Below are positions 15,834 through 24,159 of a stretch of DNA of 32,710 nucleotides, piece by piece. Each line of letters opens with the position of its first letter. Positions within the stretch are counted from its first letter, which is position 1. Origin of the DNA: Anaerolineae bacterium. GTDB taxonomy: Bacteria > Chloroflexota > Anaerolineae > UBA4142 > SHND01. The notes under the pieces are model-generated. The model was not told the origin of the DNA and ran no database searches. It worked only from the letters and a program-made list of their open reading frames with translations. Made by a program: the position numbers and the translations under genes. The DNA is taken from assembly GCA_020851635.1 (NCBI GenBank), contig JADZCJ010000075.1:1-32710 (forward strand). The letters run 5' to 3'.

Positions 15834-16460
15834 CTACGCGTCCTTGCCGTCCTCGTGCTGCCAACCGTCGCACTCCAGATGCTCGGTACGATTGATTGCC
15901 AGAATATGCCAGCGTCTTTCTTGCCATCGCAAAATATGAATCCCCGTATTCTCGGTTGTCATTGAAAAATGATGACTGCCGGTGAGCGAACGAATCATCG
16001 TCCCCATCGTCCCGCCGTGCGAAACAATCCCGATTTGCGCATCCGTCTCGTACAAGTCCGCATGAGCTTGCAGCACCTGTGACAACCCGCGCAGGACACG
16101 CTCATGAAACGTAATGTAATAGTCCGAGACATAGGCAGGTCTAATTGGCTCTGCCAGTTGCAGCGCCGTCACGGGCGATTCAAATGCCGGCATCCGGTCG
16201 GCATACTCTTCATTGAATTCTCGCAGGTCGTCCAGCAGCTCAATCCGTTCCAATTTCAAAAGAGAATTAATGATTTCCGCCGTGTCGCGCGCCCGTTCGT
16301 ATGTGCTCGCATAGAGCGCCCGCAAGCGGAACCGCGCCTTGCAATAGACGCCCGCGCGAAATGCTTGGGCGCGCCCTTTTTCCGTCAACGGCGCATCTTC
16401 GCCCCCGGTTTGGTCCAAATTCCATTGCGACTGTCCATGCCGTATCAATATCAAGTCCAT
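15834..16460 (-). CDS. Histidine phosphatase family protein
   Basis: The protein has 208 aa, typical of phosphoglycerate-mutase-like (branch 1) histidine phosphatases. The catalytic RHG (7-9, LILIRHGQSQWN) carries the phosphorylated His8. ASTYERARDTAEI supplies the second Arg, FNEEY the acid/base Glu and VSHGGTMG the second His. Substrates in the family range from sugar phosphates to phosphoproteins and cannot be fixed here. ATG 16460 is the family start. An AAGGAG element lies 21 nt upstream, too far to be its ribosome site. The gap of 54 nt to the NUDIX gene suggests co-transcription. Confidence 0.9.
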   Translation of the reverse strand: MDLILIRHGQSQWNLDQTGGEDAPLTEKGRAQAFRAGVYCKARFRLRALYASTYERARDTAEIINSLLKLERIELLDDLREFNEEYADRMPAFESPVTALQLAEPIRPAYVSDYYITFHERVLRGLSQVLQAHADLYETDAQIGIVSHGGTMGTMIRSLTGSHHFSMTTENTGIHILRWQERRWHILAINRTEHLECDGWQHEDGKDA

Positions 16461-16652
16461 AGCGCCTGATCTGCCAGCTCCTTATCCGCACATTTTACAT
16501 TCTTTACCGGGTATGTGTCCTGTTTTTGCTTGCGAGTAGGGCCCGCTCGCCGTAGTGTGCCGCGCGGGGAACGAAACAGCGTTCGTCCCTTACCGCACAA
16601 AATCGTGACGCACGCACTCCTTACTTGCGCTGTCCGGTCATCCTTCTGCTGC
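16461..16652. other. Intergenic stretch with a small hairpin
   Basis: No gene is seen. GAACG (16569-16573) faces CGTTC (16580-16584) in a repeat-like context (GGGGAACGAAACAGCGTTCG) resembling the hairpin at 31833-31852. It may be a weak end for the minus-strand DUF3592 gene. The -10-like TAAAAT on the minus strand near 16490 could serve the phosphatase. Confidence 0.3.
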
Positions 16653-17168
16653 TCACATTGTAAACATCGAACTAAACAATACCGCCCCCATACACGTAAC
16701 CAGCGCCACCAGGAACATGATCCCACCAATCACATATAACAGCAGTGACGCCGGGGTGCTCTTCTCCAGCGCCGCATCATTCGGGTCCTTGGGATTGTAA
16801 TACACTCGAACGCTGCTTCCGGTCGGAAATTTCCTGGCTTGATTTTCCGCCAGACTCTTGATGCTCGAATGGACAGTGCTTCCAAAGTTGATGCGTTCGC
16901 CGACATAATCACGCCCGCCTACGCGATATCCATAGATTACCCGCGCTCGATATCCCGTTGAGGTCCCATCGTCGCTCGAATACTGGTATTGTTCGACAAC
17001 CGATTCGAGCACTTGACCTTGCACCGCGTTCCAATTCGCTGCGGCGCGCGCCCCGTGTCCCTGAAACCAACCGATGCCCGCCAGCAGCAAGCCGACGAGC
17101 ACGAGGATGCCGCTCGTCAGGAGCACAGTCGAGATCGTAGTGAATTGCCCCAACGTCTCGCCACTCAT
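16653..17168 (-). CDS. DUF3592 domain-containing membrane protein
   Basis: The 171-aa protein has two hydrophobic helices (ISTVLLTSGILVLVGLLLAGIGWF near the start; LLLYVIGGIMFLVALVTCMGAVLF near the end). These flank a beta-rich domain with the DUF3592 pattern: W..VQGQVLES...Y, YRARVIYGYRVGGRDYVGERI, then FPTGSSVRVYYNPKDPNDAALE. The function of DUF3592 is unknown. The domain probably lies outside the membrane between the two helices. ATG 17168 follows the MFS stop by 2 nt, so it is the second gene of an operon with the transporter and may modulate it. Confidence 0.85.
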   Translation of the reverse strand: MSGETLGQFTTISTVLLTSGILVLVGLLLAGIGWFQGHGARAAANWNAVQGQVLESVVEQYQYSSDDGTSTGYRARVIYGYRVGGRDYVGERINFGSTVHSSIKSLAENQARKFPTGSSVRVYYNPKDPNDAALEKSTPASLLLYVIGGIMFLVALVTCMGAVLFSSMFTM

Positions 17169-17170
17169 GG

Positions 17171-18484
17171 TTACTCGGCTCCCATTGGCGCCGCTTCCCC
17201 CTGCTCCGGAACGCGCGTATCAGTCATTGTGCCCGTCTCCCACATTTCCGGCGAACGGCGTTGGCTCAGCTTGACCACCAGCGTCCACAGCACACCATAA
17301 ATGATGAACGTCAATCCGAGACCAACCGCCACGATGTGCGGATCAAAATAATCCACCGCCAGCCCTGTCACAAACGTCGAAATTGCCAGCGTCAGCGTCA
17401 CAAGCCCCAAGTCCATCGAGAAAATTCGCCCCCGCACAAAATCCGGCGTCAGCTGTTGCAGCAGCGCCGCCGAGAGCATCCAGTTGCTCCCCCAGCCCAT
17501 GTGCGCCATAAACACAAAAACCATCGCTATGCCAAGCGAGGGCGCCAAACCAAACGCAAGATAGCTTAGCCCCGTCAGCATAAAACCAACCACAATCAAC
17601 CGCTGCGAACGATCAATCCGTTCCATCGCAAATCGCGCCGCCAAAAGCGGTCCGACCACAATTCCAATTCCCCGCGCCAACTGCAGCATCCCGATCCCAA
17701 TCGCCCCGGCATTGAATACATCTTCCGCAAAGACCGTAAGCAGCAAAATCACGCCGCCTGCCAGCGCCGCCCCCGATTTCACAAACAACAGCAGAAACAC
17801 CTGCGGGCGCGCCCGCGCAAACTGAAAGCCCTCGACAAAATCGCCGAACGGATTCAGCCCCCGGCGCGTGATGCTTCGCTTTTCCGAAAGCGCCGTTCGA
17901 ATGCGCCAGATAAAGAACGCGCTGACCAGAAACGATAACGAATTGAGCACAAAGGCAAGATCGCGTCCAACCAGCGCAATAGTCACCCCCCCCGCGAGAC
18001 TGCCCACCGCCAACATGCTCCCCCAGGTCGCCCCCGACAGCGCGTTTGCCGTAAATAATTGGTCCCGCCTGACCAGAGTTGGGATTGACGCATTCAGCGC
18101 GGGGTTAAAGAAACTCGCAAACAACACGGACAGCGTTTGAAACACATAGACCATCCAGATTTGGTCCGCCGTCCGCACCAGGAGCAGCGATAATGCCAAC
18201 CCGGCGCGCACCAGATCCATGGACAGCATGATCTTGCGCCGGTCAAAACGGTCGGCAACTGAACCGGCAAGCGGCGTCAGAAAAAACGAAGGAAGTGAAG
18301 AGGCAATAATCGCAAAGCCCGCCGCCAGTCCCGAATTGGTCAGCTGATAGACCAGCGTTTGGACGGCGATGAATTCAAACCAATCACCCAGCAAGGAAAC
18401 AACCTGGGCGGAATAAAGCTTGCGAAATTCGGGATTATCCTGAAGGAGTACAATATATTTGTTATGGGCGAGGAGTGTGGTCAC
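17171..18484 (-). CDS. MFS transporter (EntS-like MFS_3 type)
   Basis: The 437-aa protein has twelve hydrophobic segments, typical of a major-facilitator exporter in the inner membrane. The cytoplasmic loop after helix 2 carries GSVADRFDRRKIML, matching motif A (G-x3-D-R-x2-R/K). Other family segments are FNPALNASIPTLV and GATWGSMLAVGSLAGG. It is closest in look to EntS/MFS_3 proteins that export small molecules, but the substrate is unknown. The start is GTG 18484. A TAAAAT box 6 nt upstream (18491-18496) suggests a leaderless message. The gene diverges from the large membrane-protein operon at 18685 and is followed by the DUF3592 gene. Confidence 0.9.
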   Translation of the reverse strand: MTTLLAHNKYIVLLQDNPEFRKLYSAQVVSLLGDWFEFIAVQTLVYQLTNSGLAAGFAIIASSLPSFFLTPLAGSVADRFDRRKIMLSMDLVRAGLALSLLLVRTADQIWMVYVFQTLSVLFASFFNPALNASIPTLVRRDQLFTANALSGATWGSMLAVGSLAGGVTIALVGRDLAFVLNSLSFLVSAFFIWRIRTALSEKRSITRRGLNPFGDFVEGFQFARARPQVFLLLFVKSGAALAGGVILLLTVFAEDVFNAGAIGIGMLQLARGIGIVVGPLLAARFAMERIDRSQRLIVVGFMLTGLSYLAFGLAPSLGIAMVFVFMAHMGWGSNWMLSAALLQQLTPDFVRGRIFSMDLGLVTLTLAISTFVTGLAVDYFDPHIVAVGLGLTFIIYGVLWTLVVKLSQRRSPEMWETGTMTDTRVPEQGEAAPMGAE

Positions 18485-18573
18485 GCAAGAATTTTAGCAC
18501 AGCTTTCTTTTACAGCGGCTCGCTCACGCTCGCCTTCTATGCTTGAGCATTTTGCAAGCTTCTTTGCTTTTCA

Positions 18574-18602
18574 TTGACGCTCTTGGACCCAGATGCTATA
18601 AT
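18574..18602 (+). promoter_or_regulatory. Near-consensus sigma-70-type promoter of the paralogous membrane-protein operon
   Basis: TTGACG (18574-18579) and TATAAT (18597-18602) are 17 nt apart, 11 of 12 consensus matches. Transcription would start near 18609, leaving a leader of about 76 nt before ATG 18685. GGCGGTG (18671-18677) is a plausible ribosome site. Confidence 0.85.
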
Positions 18603-18684
18603 CGCGATCGGTGCGGCGTATTTTACAGCATCATTCCTGATTACCTGGGTGCTGGAGTAAACTGCAATCCGGCGGTGTTAATCA

Positions 18685-21603
18685 ATGTCATTCTCATCCA
18701 ACCGGCGCACTCTGGCAGGATTATCGGGCATACGGATTTTCAGTCCCATTGATCTCTTTTTCAAACGCTTTACGTGGCTCTCGGCAGTTGTGGCGACTAT
18801 AGTCTATATCTTGCTGACCGCCGCCATTACTTGGAATTTTCTGCCTTCCTTAGGGATCACTCTCTACAACTGGGGTGACGCGCTTCAGCAGACGTGGACA
18901 TTGGGTTGGAATGCGCAGCAATTCCTGCATAATCCGTTGAAACTGTACGAAGCGCCCATTTTTTACCCGTATCCCCATTCACTTGCGTTTAGCGACACCC
19001 TGGTCCCTCAAAGCGCACTGGCGCTTCCCCTCATCCTGTTCACAAATAACCTCGTCCTCGCCCACAATTTGGGTGTCTTTGCGACCTTTGTTCTCAATGG
19101 CTTGGGTATGTTTCTTTTGTTGCGCGCCTGGAAACTCAATTTCTGGGGGGCGCTCATTGGTGGGACTGTCTTTTCGTTCGGGAGCTATCACATCGCCCAC
19201 TTTGGACACCTCAACTTGCTCTCGACAGAATGGATGCCCTTCACATTATTATTCTTCGATCGGGCGTTAAAGACCCCGCGCGTCAAATACTTTTTCCTCT
19301 TCGGTCTTTTCTTCTTTTTGTCTGCGACTTCATCTTTTTACTTTGCCTTCATGACGCTGATCTTGGTCCTTGTCTATGGCTGCGTTGTTTTGGCACAGGA
19401 CCGTAGTAGGTGGAGTCGGACTGTGTGGGCGAGATTGACTATTACGACTGTGGTTGTGTTTCTACTGATTGTGCCTTTTGGATTCCCTTATATTGAACTC
19501 GCTCAAAGTTTTGGATTACAGCGCACATTACAAGAAATGCAAGACCTCAGCGCGATACCCTCCAGTTATCTTGCATCTGTGACCAAGCATCCTCCGGTCG
19601 CTTGGCTGAAGGACCTTTTTCCGCCAATTCATGGGGAAGCGCAACTATCACCTGGTATTTTGGCTTGGTCTCTTGCTTTCTTTGGCATTCTTCAATGGAA
19701 GCGGTGGAAACCAACGCTGGCTCTGCTGGCTATCGGCATCACTGGTTTTGTTTTGTCTCTCGGTCCTGAGCAAAACTTTGGGGATATCGCGGTAACGATG
19801 CCATACAGGTGGTTGTATGAATGGGCGCCCGGCTTTGGTGGCGCCATGCGCGCCCTGGCACGATGGGGCGTGCTCGTTTTATTTGCCACAGCAGCGCTTG
19901 CGGGATTCGGATTTCATCAACTCACGCTCATGCGTGGTCAAAGGCGCGTTGCTCTTGCGGCAATAATTGCTATGCTGGCAGTCGGTTGGCTATATTTGGA
20001 ATACGACAAAAGCCCGGTTCGTCTCATGACGGGGACCCTGATCCGGGAACCGGTCCCACCGGTCTACACCTGGCTCAAGACACAGCCGGATGGAGCTGTG
20101 CTTGAACTGCCGATAGGTGATGATGGAATCGGAAGAGCGCGCGATGTCTGGTACCAGTATTATTCTCTCATTCACCGACACCGTATTGTAAATGGTTCTC
20201 TTGCCATCGCCCCACGAACCTATGCGGAAGTGATGGAACGCGCGGATCATTTCCCTTCGGCAGACGCGATTGATCTTGTCCGCGCGCTGGATATTCGCTA
20301 TGTGATTCTGCATTCTCCCGAGGATGCCGACACCGGCAATTTGCAGGCACGTGTCAGTTTGTTTGAAAACTCGTTACGGCAGGTAAACCAATTCGGAAAC
20401 GACCATGTATTTGAGGTTCTTCCGCGCCCGCCGGCAGCTAATTCCGACATACGGCTTGAGGTAGAGGCCTCGCTGCCGCCTGATTCCACAGCGCGCGCTC
20501 ACATTGTCGCTGATCCTTCACCTGCTCAGCATCAGTTATTCAGCGAACGCGGTCTGGTTGACATAGCAACTCAGTGGCAAAGAAATGACGGGAGCCTCCT
20601 GCAAGGAGAATCTGTGCGCGAAAGGGCGCCGTTATTGCGAGACGAAAATGGAGTTGTCATACCATTCGAGACAAAGACTCCCTCCCAAACGGGAATTTAC
20701 CAATTTGTCATAGTCGTAAATGGCTTATCGGCGCCGGTAAAGTTGGAACAGACTGTTGAAATTAGGGTTCCCGTTGCTGATTTGAGAACGCCTGCGATCC
20801 AGCTTATAGATGCATTTGTTGGGCGACGCGCAGCGCGCTCCGGAGAATGGCTCAAGTTGCGAGCGCATTGGAAAGTAATAGGCAAGGTCGAAAGCGATTA
20901 TGTCTTTTTTGCCCATCTTGTGGACTCTCAAGGCAGAACGCGTGCCGAACTGAACGCAGAGGCGTTGGCTTCAAGCTGGCAAGCCGGCCAGACCAGGATC
21001 GAAGAATATTCCGTTCCGATTCCGTTTGGTCTACCACAAGATACCTACACAGTTGTAGTTGGGTTGGCACAACCACAAACCAGTCAGCCGATTGAGATTC
21101 GCGGACCCGATGGATCAATAGAGACCGCCTTGACCTTGGACATGCCTGCGTACGTGGGAAAGGGATGGGGCGCCAAACCCTTGACTCCGATGTATCCCTC
21201 GACAGTTGATTTTGGCAATTGGGTGCGCTTTGCGGGCTATGATCTTGAATCGGATTCATTTATGCCGGGCGAAACGATGCCATTGACGTTGTACTGGATC
21301 GCGCGAGAACGCACCGACCAATCAAACACAGTCTTTGTGCATCTTGTACACGCGTCCGGGAAAATCGTCGCACAAAACGATTCCCCACCTTTGAAAGGGC
21401 GCTACCCGACATTCGCATGGAATGATGGAGAATGGATTCGCGATCCGTATCCCGTAGCCCTGCCGGATAACTTGTCTCCGGGCAAATACACCCTGGAAAT
21501 TGGTTGGTATAATTCAATCTCCGGAGAACGAACGCTTGCCAACGTAGGCAAGCTGCCGGTTGATCATCTGGATATCGCCATAATCAACGTTTTAGATGAA
21601 TAA
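18685..21603 (+). CDS. Large multi-pass membrane protein (GT-C/YfhO-like) with beta-rich C-terminus
   Basis: The 972-aa protein has an N-terminal half with about ten hydrophobic segments and an outer first loop with an acidic signature (NWGDALQQTWTLGWNAQQFL, IFYPYPHSLAFSD) as in GT-C glycosyltransferases that use lipid-linked sugars. A periplasmic-type part follows from about residue 450 (PPVYTWLKTQPDGAVLELP). From about 620 come two beta-sandwich-like repeats, each with a FVHLVxxxGxxxAxxxxxP pattern (VFFAHLVDSQGRTRAELNAE; VFVHLVHASGKIVAQNDSPP). I know such proteins as common and uncharacterised in Chloroflexota. Addition or transfer of sugars at the cell surface is inferred. It is followed by an overlapping paralogue. 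Codon use is less GC-biased than in neighbouring housekeeping genes. Confidence 0.8.
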   Translation: MSFSSNRRTLAGLSGIRIFSPIDLFFKRFTWLSAVVATIVYILLTAAITWNFLPSLGITLYNWGDALQQTWTLGWNAQQFLHNPLKLYEAPIFYPYPHSLAFSDTLVPQSALALPLILFTNNLVLAHNLGVFATFVLNGLGMFLLLRAWKLNFWGALIGGTVFSFGSYHIAHFGHLNLLSTEWMPFTLLFFDRALKTPRVKYFFLFGLFFFLSATSSFYFAFMTLILVLVYGCVVLAQDRSRWSRTVWARLTITTVVVFLLIVPFGFPYIELAQSFGLQRTLQEMQDLSAIPSSYLASVTKHPPVAWLKDLFPPIHGEAQLSPGILAWSLAFFGILQWKRWKPTLALLAIGITGFVLSLGPEQNFGDIAVTMPYRWLYEWAPGFGGAMRALARWGVLVLFATAALAGFGFHQLTLMRGQRRVALAAIIAMLAVGWLYLEYDKSPVRLMTGTLIREPVPPVYTWLKTQPDGAVLELPIGDDGIGRARDVWYQYYSLIHRHRIVNGSLAIAPRTYAEVMERADHFPSADAIDLVRALDIRYVILHSPEDADTGNLQARVSLFENSLRQVNQFGNDHVFEVLPRPPAANSDIRLEVEASLPPDSTARAHIVADPSPAQHQLFSERGLVDIATQWQRNDGSLLQGESVRERAPLLRDENGVVIPFETKTPSQTGIYQFVIVVNGLSAPVKLEQTVEIRVPVADLRTPAIQLIDAFVGRRAARSGEWLKLRAHWKVIGKVESDYVFFAHLVDSQGRTRAELNAEALASSWQAGQTRIEEYSVPIPFGLPQDTYTVVVGLAQPQTSQPIEIRGPDGSIETALTLDMPAYVGKGWGAKPLTPMYPSTVDFGNWVRFAGYDLESDSFMPGETMPLTLYWIARERTDQSNTVFVHLVHASGKIVAQNDSPPLKGRYPTFAWNDGEWIRDPYPVALPDNLSPGKYTLEIGWYNSISGERTLANVGKLPVDHLDIAIINVLDE

Positions 21604-24016
21604 AATGTTCACCGGACGCAGACACCTAAATCCGTCACTTGCTGTTCTTGTTTTTTTTGTTATTGCAACTGGAGTAATGCTGTTTCCCCTCTCGATCCAT
21701 TTGCCAGATCATGTGCCTGACCTGGGCGACCCATTGGAATATGCTTGGGTTCTGGCATGGAATGCACGACAACTCTTGACCGATCCATCCCAAATCTATA
21801 ACGCAAATATTTTCTATCCATTCCTAAACTCACTCGCCTACTCAGAGAGTCAGTTTGCAAGCAGCGTTTTGGCAATACCGGTTTATTTGGCGACTGATAA
21901 TGCTATTCTCGCATATAACGTTGTATTCTACGTCGCATTTGTATTCTCTGCGTTCAACACCTATCTGCTTGCTTTTGATTTGACACGGCATCGCCCAGCC
22001 GCGATCCTGGCGGGATTTGCGTTTGCCTTTTGGTCGTATCCCCTCAATCATTTGTCACATCTGAATCTGGTAACTCTCCAATACGTTTCGCTCGCATTTT
22101 TTGCCTTTCGTCGCGCCTTCTTGTTAGGACAATGGAAATTCGCGATCGTATTTTGCATTGCGCTCTCGGCCCAGGTGCTGTCATCCTGGTATTCAGCTTT
22201 GATGTTGGTGTTAGCGCTTGGCATTTATGCGGCATATCTTTTGGCTGCGCATTACAAGCAGATTCGCTTCAAGAATATCATTCGGCTTTTGTTTGCCTTG
22301 ATACCCTCCTTACTTTTGATAGCAGCGGCTGCTTTGCCCTATTTTCAAGTTAATCAGACATTTGGCTTGGGTCGTTCTTTGGAGCAAGCACAAATTTTCG
22401 CGGCGCTTCCTGGAACCTTTCTTACAGTTGCATCTCGCAATCTGATTGCGAGCAACTGGCTGAGCAACGCGGGCGCCGATGCGCTATTTCCTGGCGTGGT
22501 CATAATAATTCTGGCGTGCATTGGCGTCATCACCCGCCAGACTATGCCGGAAAAATTGTTCTGGATGATTCTGGTAGGAATTTTCCTGCTGATAGCGTTC
22601 GGCCCAACGGTTGAACTTGCAAATGATTTTCGGGTTCCTTCGTTACTTTACCGGGCACTACATCAATGGGTCCCCGGATTTCAAGGGACACGCGCGCCAT
22701 CGCGCTTTTTCGTAATCGGAATGCTTGGGTTGTCTCTGTTAGCAGCACTCGGCTTTAAACGCCTCGTGCTGAATCGTCCGACAACAATAGCCACCTTGCT
22801 AAGCATTGGCGCGCTCTCTTTGGTGGGACTGGAATTTTTCGCGCCCCCCCTGGATATCGTGCCTGTCCAGGTTGGACGAGATATTCCAGCTGTCTATAGA
22901 TGGCTCGCGCAACAGCCCAAAGGTAACTACATCGAGATGCCTTTGCGCGGTGACGGTGTAGAGTGGCTTACCCGTCCCATGTATTTCAGTACTGTGCATT
23001 GGCATTCGACACCGTTGGGATATGCAAGTTTCACACCGGCGACAATGCTCGATTTTTTGAGCGTAATGAATGATGACATTTTAATATCGGCAACCCGAAT
23101 CATAAACATGCTGCGAGAATTTGACGTGCGGTATTGGATCTTTCATGCCGACGAGTATAGCGAGGACGAGTGGAACAAGACCCGGGCTGCCTTGAGCAAA
23201 CTAGAGGGTTTGATGCTCGAATGGCATGACGCAAATATTTTTGTTTATCGCGTTCAAGGTGATGCGCCCAAACATCCGCTCACTATCGAGTATCTCGCCC
23301 CGCACTTTGGGCGCGCCGGAGAGGAGTATATTGGGTATCTTGTCTTGCAACATTCCAGACACTATCCGATTGTGAATGATGATCTCGCTGCGCATCCCCT
23401 CGCCATTACTTGGTACTGCCCAAATTCGCTCCCAATGACATATCATTCTTTGATTACATTCCCTCCTGTCTTGCGAGGCCGCCCCGACGGTGTCAAATGG
23501 AAAATCGTTGCTCCGAACAAGAGCGGCGATTGTGAAATTGAGGTGACGCTCGATGGCAAATCGCTCAAAGCACTGGACGATAACTCTCGCGTACAGCTCG
23601 TCGCTGATACAAACCCGACAAATACTGCGCCAAGCATGGGCCTGCTGACAGTCATGTCCAACGAACTGGAATTTGAGCCAAACGATACAGCGGTCGTGCA
23701 GATTGCATGGCGTTCCAGGGAACGAATTTTGGAACCCTTGCGAGTTGGTGTCACCCTGAGAGACCCGACAGACACAATCGTTTACGAGACTACAGATAAT
23801 CCGGTCCTGTCTTTTCTTTACCCGACACATCACTGGCTCGCGCAAGAACTCGTGATGACCGAATATCCAATTTCACTTCCCGCCGTCCTCCGTAAGGGAC
23901 GCTATCGGCTCGAGGTCGAGCTTCTGGACAGCACAGAGTCTCGACAGATTCCTTTTACGGGAGTGGATGGTCTTGGCCACAATTCGATGAGTATTGAAAT
24001 ATTTGAATTGCGCTGA
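21596..24016 (+). CDS. Second large multi-pass membrane protein, paralogue of the preceding gene
   Basis: The 806-aa protein has the same layout and matching motifs: LGDPLEYAWVLAWNARQLL, IFYPFLNSLAYSESQF, YPLNHLSHLNLVTLQYVSLA, GFQGTRAPSRFFVIGMLGLS and VYRWLAQQPKGNYIEMP. These align with the first protein, so the pair arose by tandem duplication. The C-terminal part is shorter, with one beta domain rather than two. ATG 21596 overlaps the previous gene by 8 nt (ATGAATAA), giving translational coupling; ATG 21605 is an alternative. The two may form a heteromer or act on successive steps of one glycan. Function is inferred from the GT-C-like fold only. Confidence 0.8.
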   Translation: MNKMFTGRRHLNPSLAVLVFFVIATGVMLFPLSIHLPDHVPDLGDPLEYAWVLAWNARQLLTDPSQIYNANIFYPFLNSLAYSESQFASSVLAIPVYLATDNAILAYNVVFYVAFVFSAFNTYLLAFDLTRHRPAAILAGFAFAFWSYPLNHLSHLNLVTLQYVSLAFFAFRRAFLLGQWKFAIVFCIALSAQVLSSWYSALMLVLALGIYAAYLLAAHYKQIRFKNIIRLLFALIPSLLLIAAAALPYFQVNQTFGLGRSLEQAQIFAALPGTFLTVASRNLIASNWLSNAGADALFPGVVIIILACIGVITRQTMPEKLFWMILVGIFLLIAFGPTVELANDFRVPSLLYRALHQWVPGFQGTRAPSRFFVIGMLGLSLLAALGFKRLVLNRPTTIATLLSIGALSLVGLEFFAPPLDIVPVQVGRDIPAVYRWLAQQPKGNYIEMPLRGDGVEWLTRPMYFSTVHWHSTPLGYASFTPATMLDFLSVMNDDILISATRIINMLREFDVRYWIFHADEYSEDEWNKTRAALSKLEGLMLEWHDANIFVYRVQGDAPKHPLTIEYLAPHFGRAGEEYIGYLVLQHSRHYPIVNDDLAAHPLAITWYCPNSLPMTYHSLITFPPVLRGRPDGVKWKIVAPNKSGDCEIEVTLDGKSLKALDDNSRVQLVADTNPTNTAPSMGLLTVMSNELEFEPNDTAVVQIAWRSRERILEPLRVGVTLRDPTDTIVYETTDNPVLSFLYPTHHWLAQELVMTEYPISLPAVLRKGRYRLEVELLDSTESRQIPFTGVDGLGHNSMSIEIFELR

Positions 24017-24100
24017 CAAGCATCGGTATGCTTCTTGAGATGCTGTTGCCTGCCAATCTCAGTCGCGCCATACCCCAACCAGTACGCAATGCCGGTGCCC

Positions 24101-24131
24101 AGAACAAGAATGCCCGCGAGTTGCGCGGGCA
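24101..24131 (-). terminator. Intrinsic terminator of mfd
   Basis: On the minus strand TGCCCGCG and CGCGGGCA form a perfect 8-bp stem with a 5-nt loop (24111-24131), followed by T-rich TTCTTGTTCT (24101-24110). It lies 29 nt past the mfd stop. The remaining spacer to 24016 holds a small hairpin (AAGCAT/ATGCTT, 24020-24035) that may end the plus-strand operon. Confidence 0.7.
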
Positions 24132-24159
24132 AAGAGGTCACTCCCATAGATTCAAATCA

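Noticed and set aside
24017-24147. A short minus-strand ORF after mfd starting MGVTSLPAQLAGILVLGTGI
   Set aside because: It looks like a membrane helix, but it spans the mfd terminator stem (24111-24131) and then runs antisense into the 3' end of the gene ending at 24016. A remnant of a lost gene is possible.
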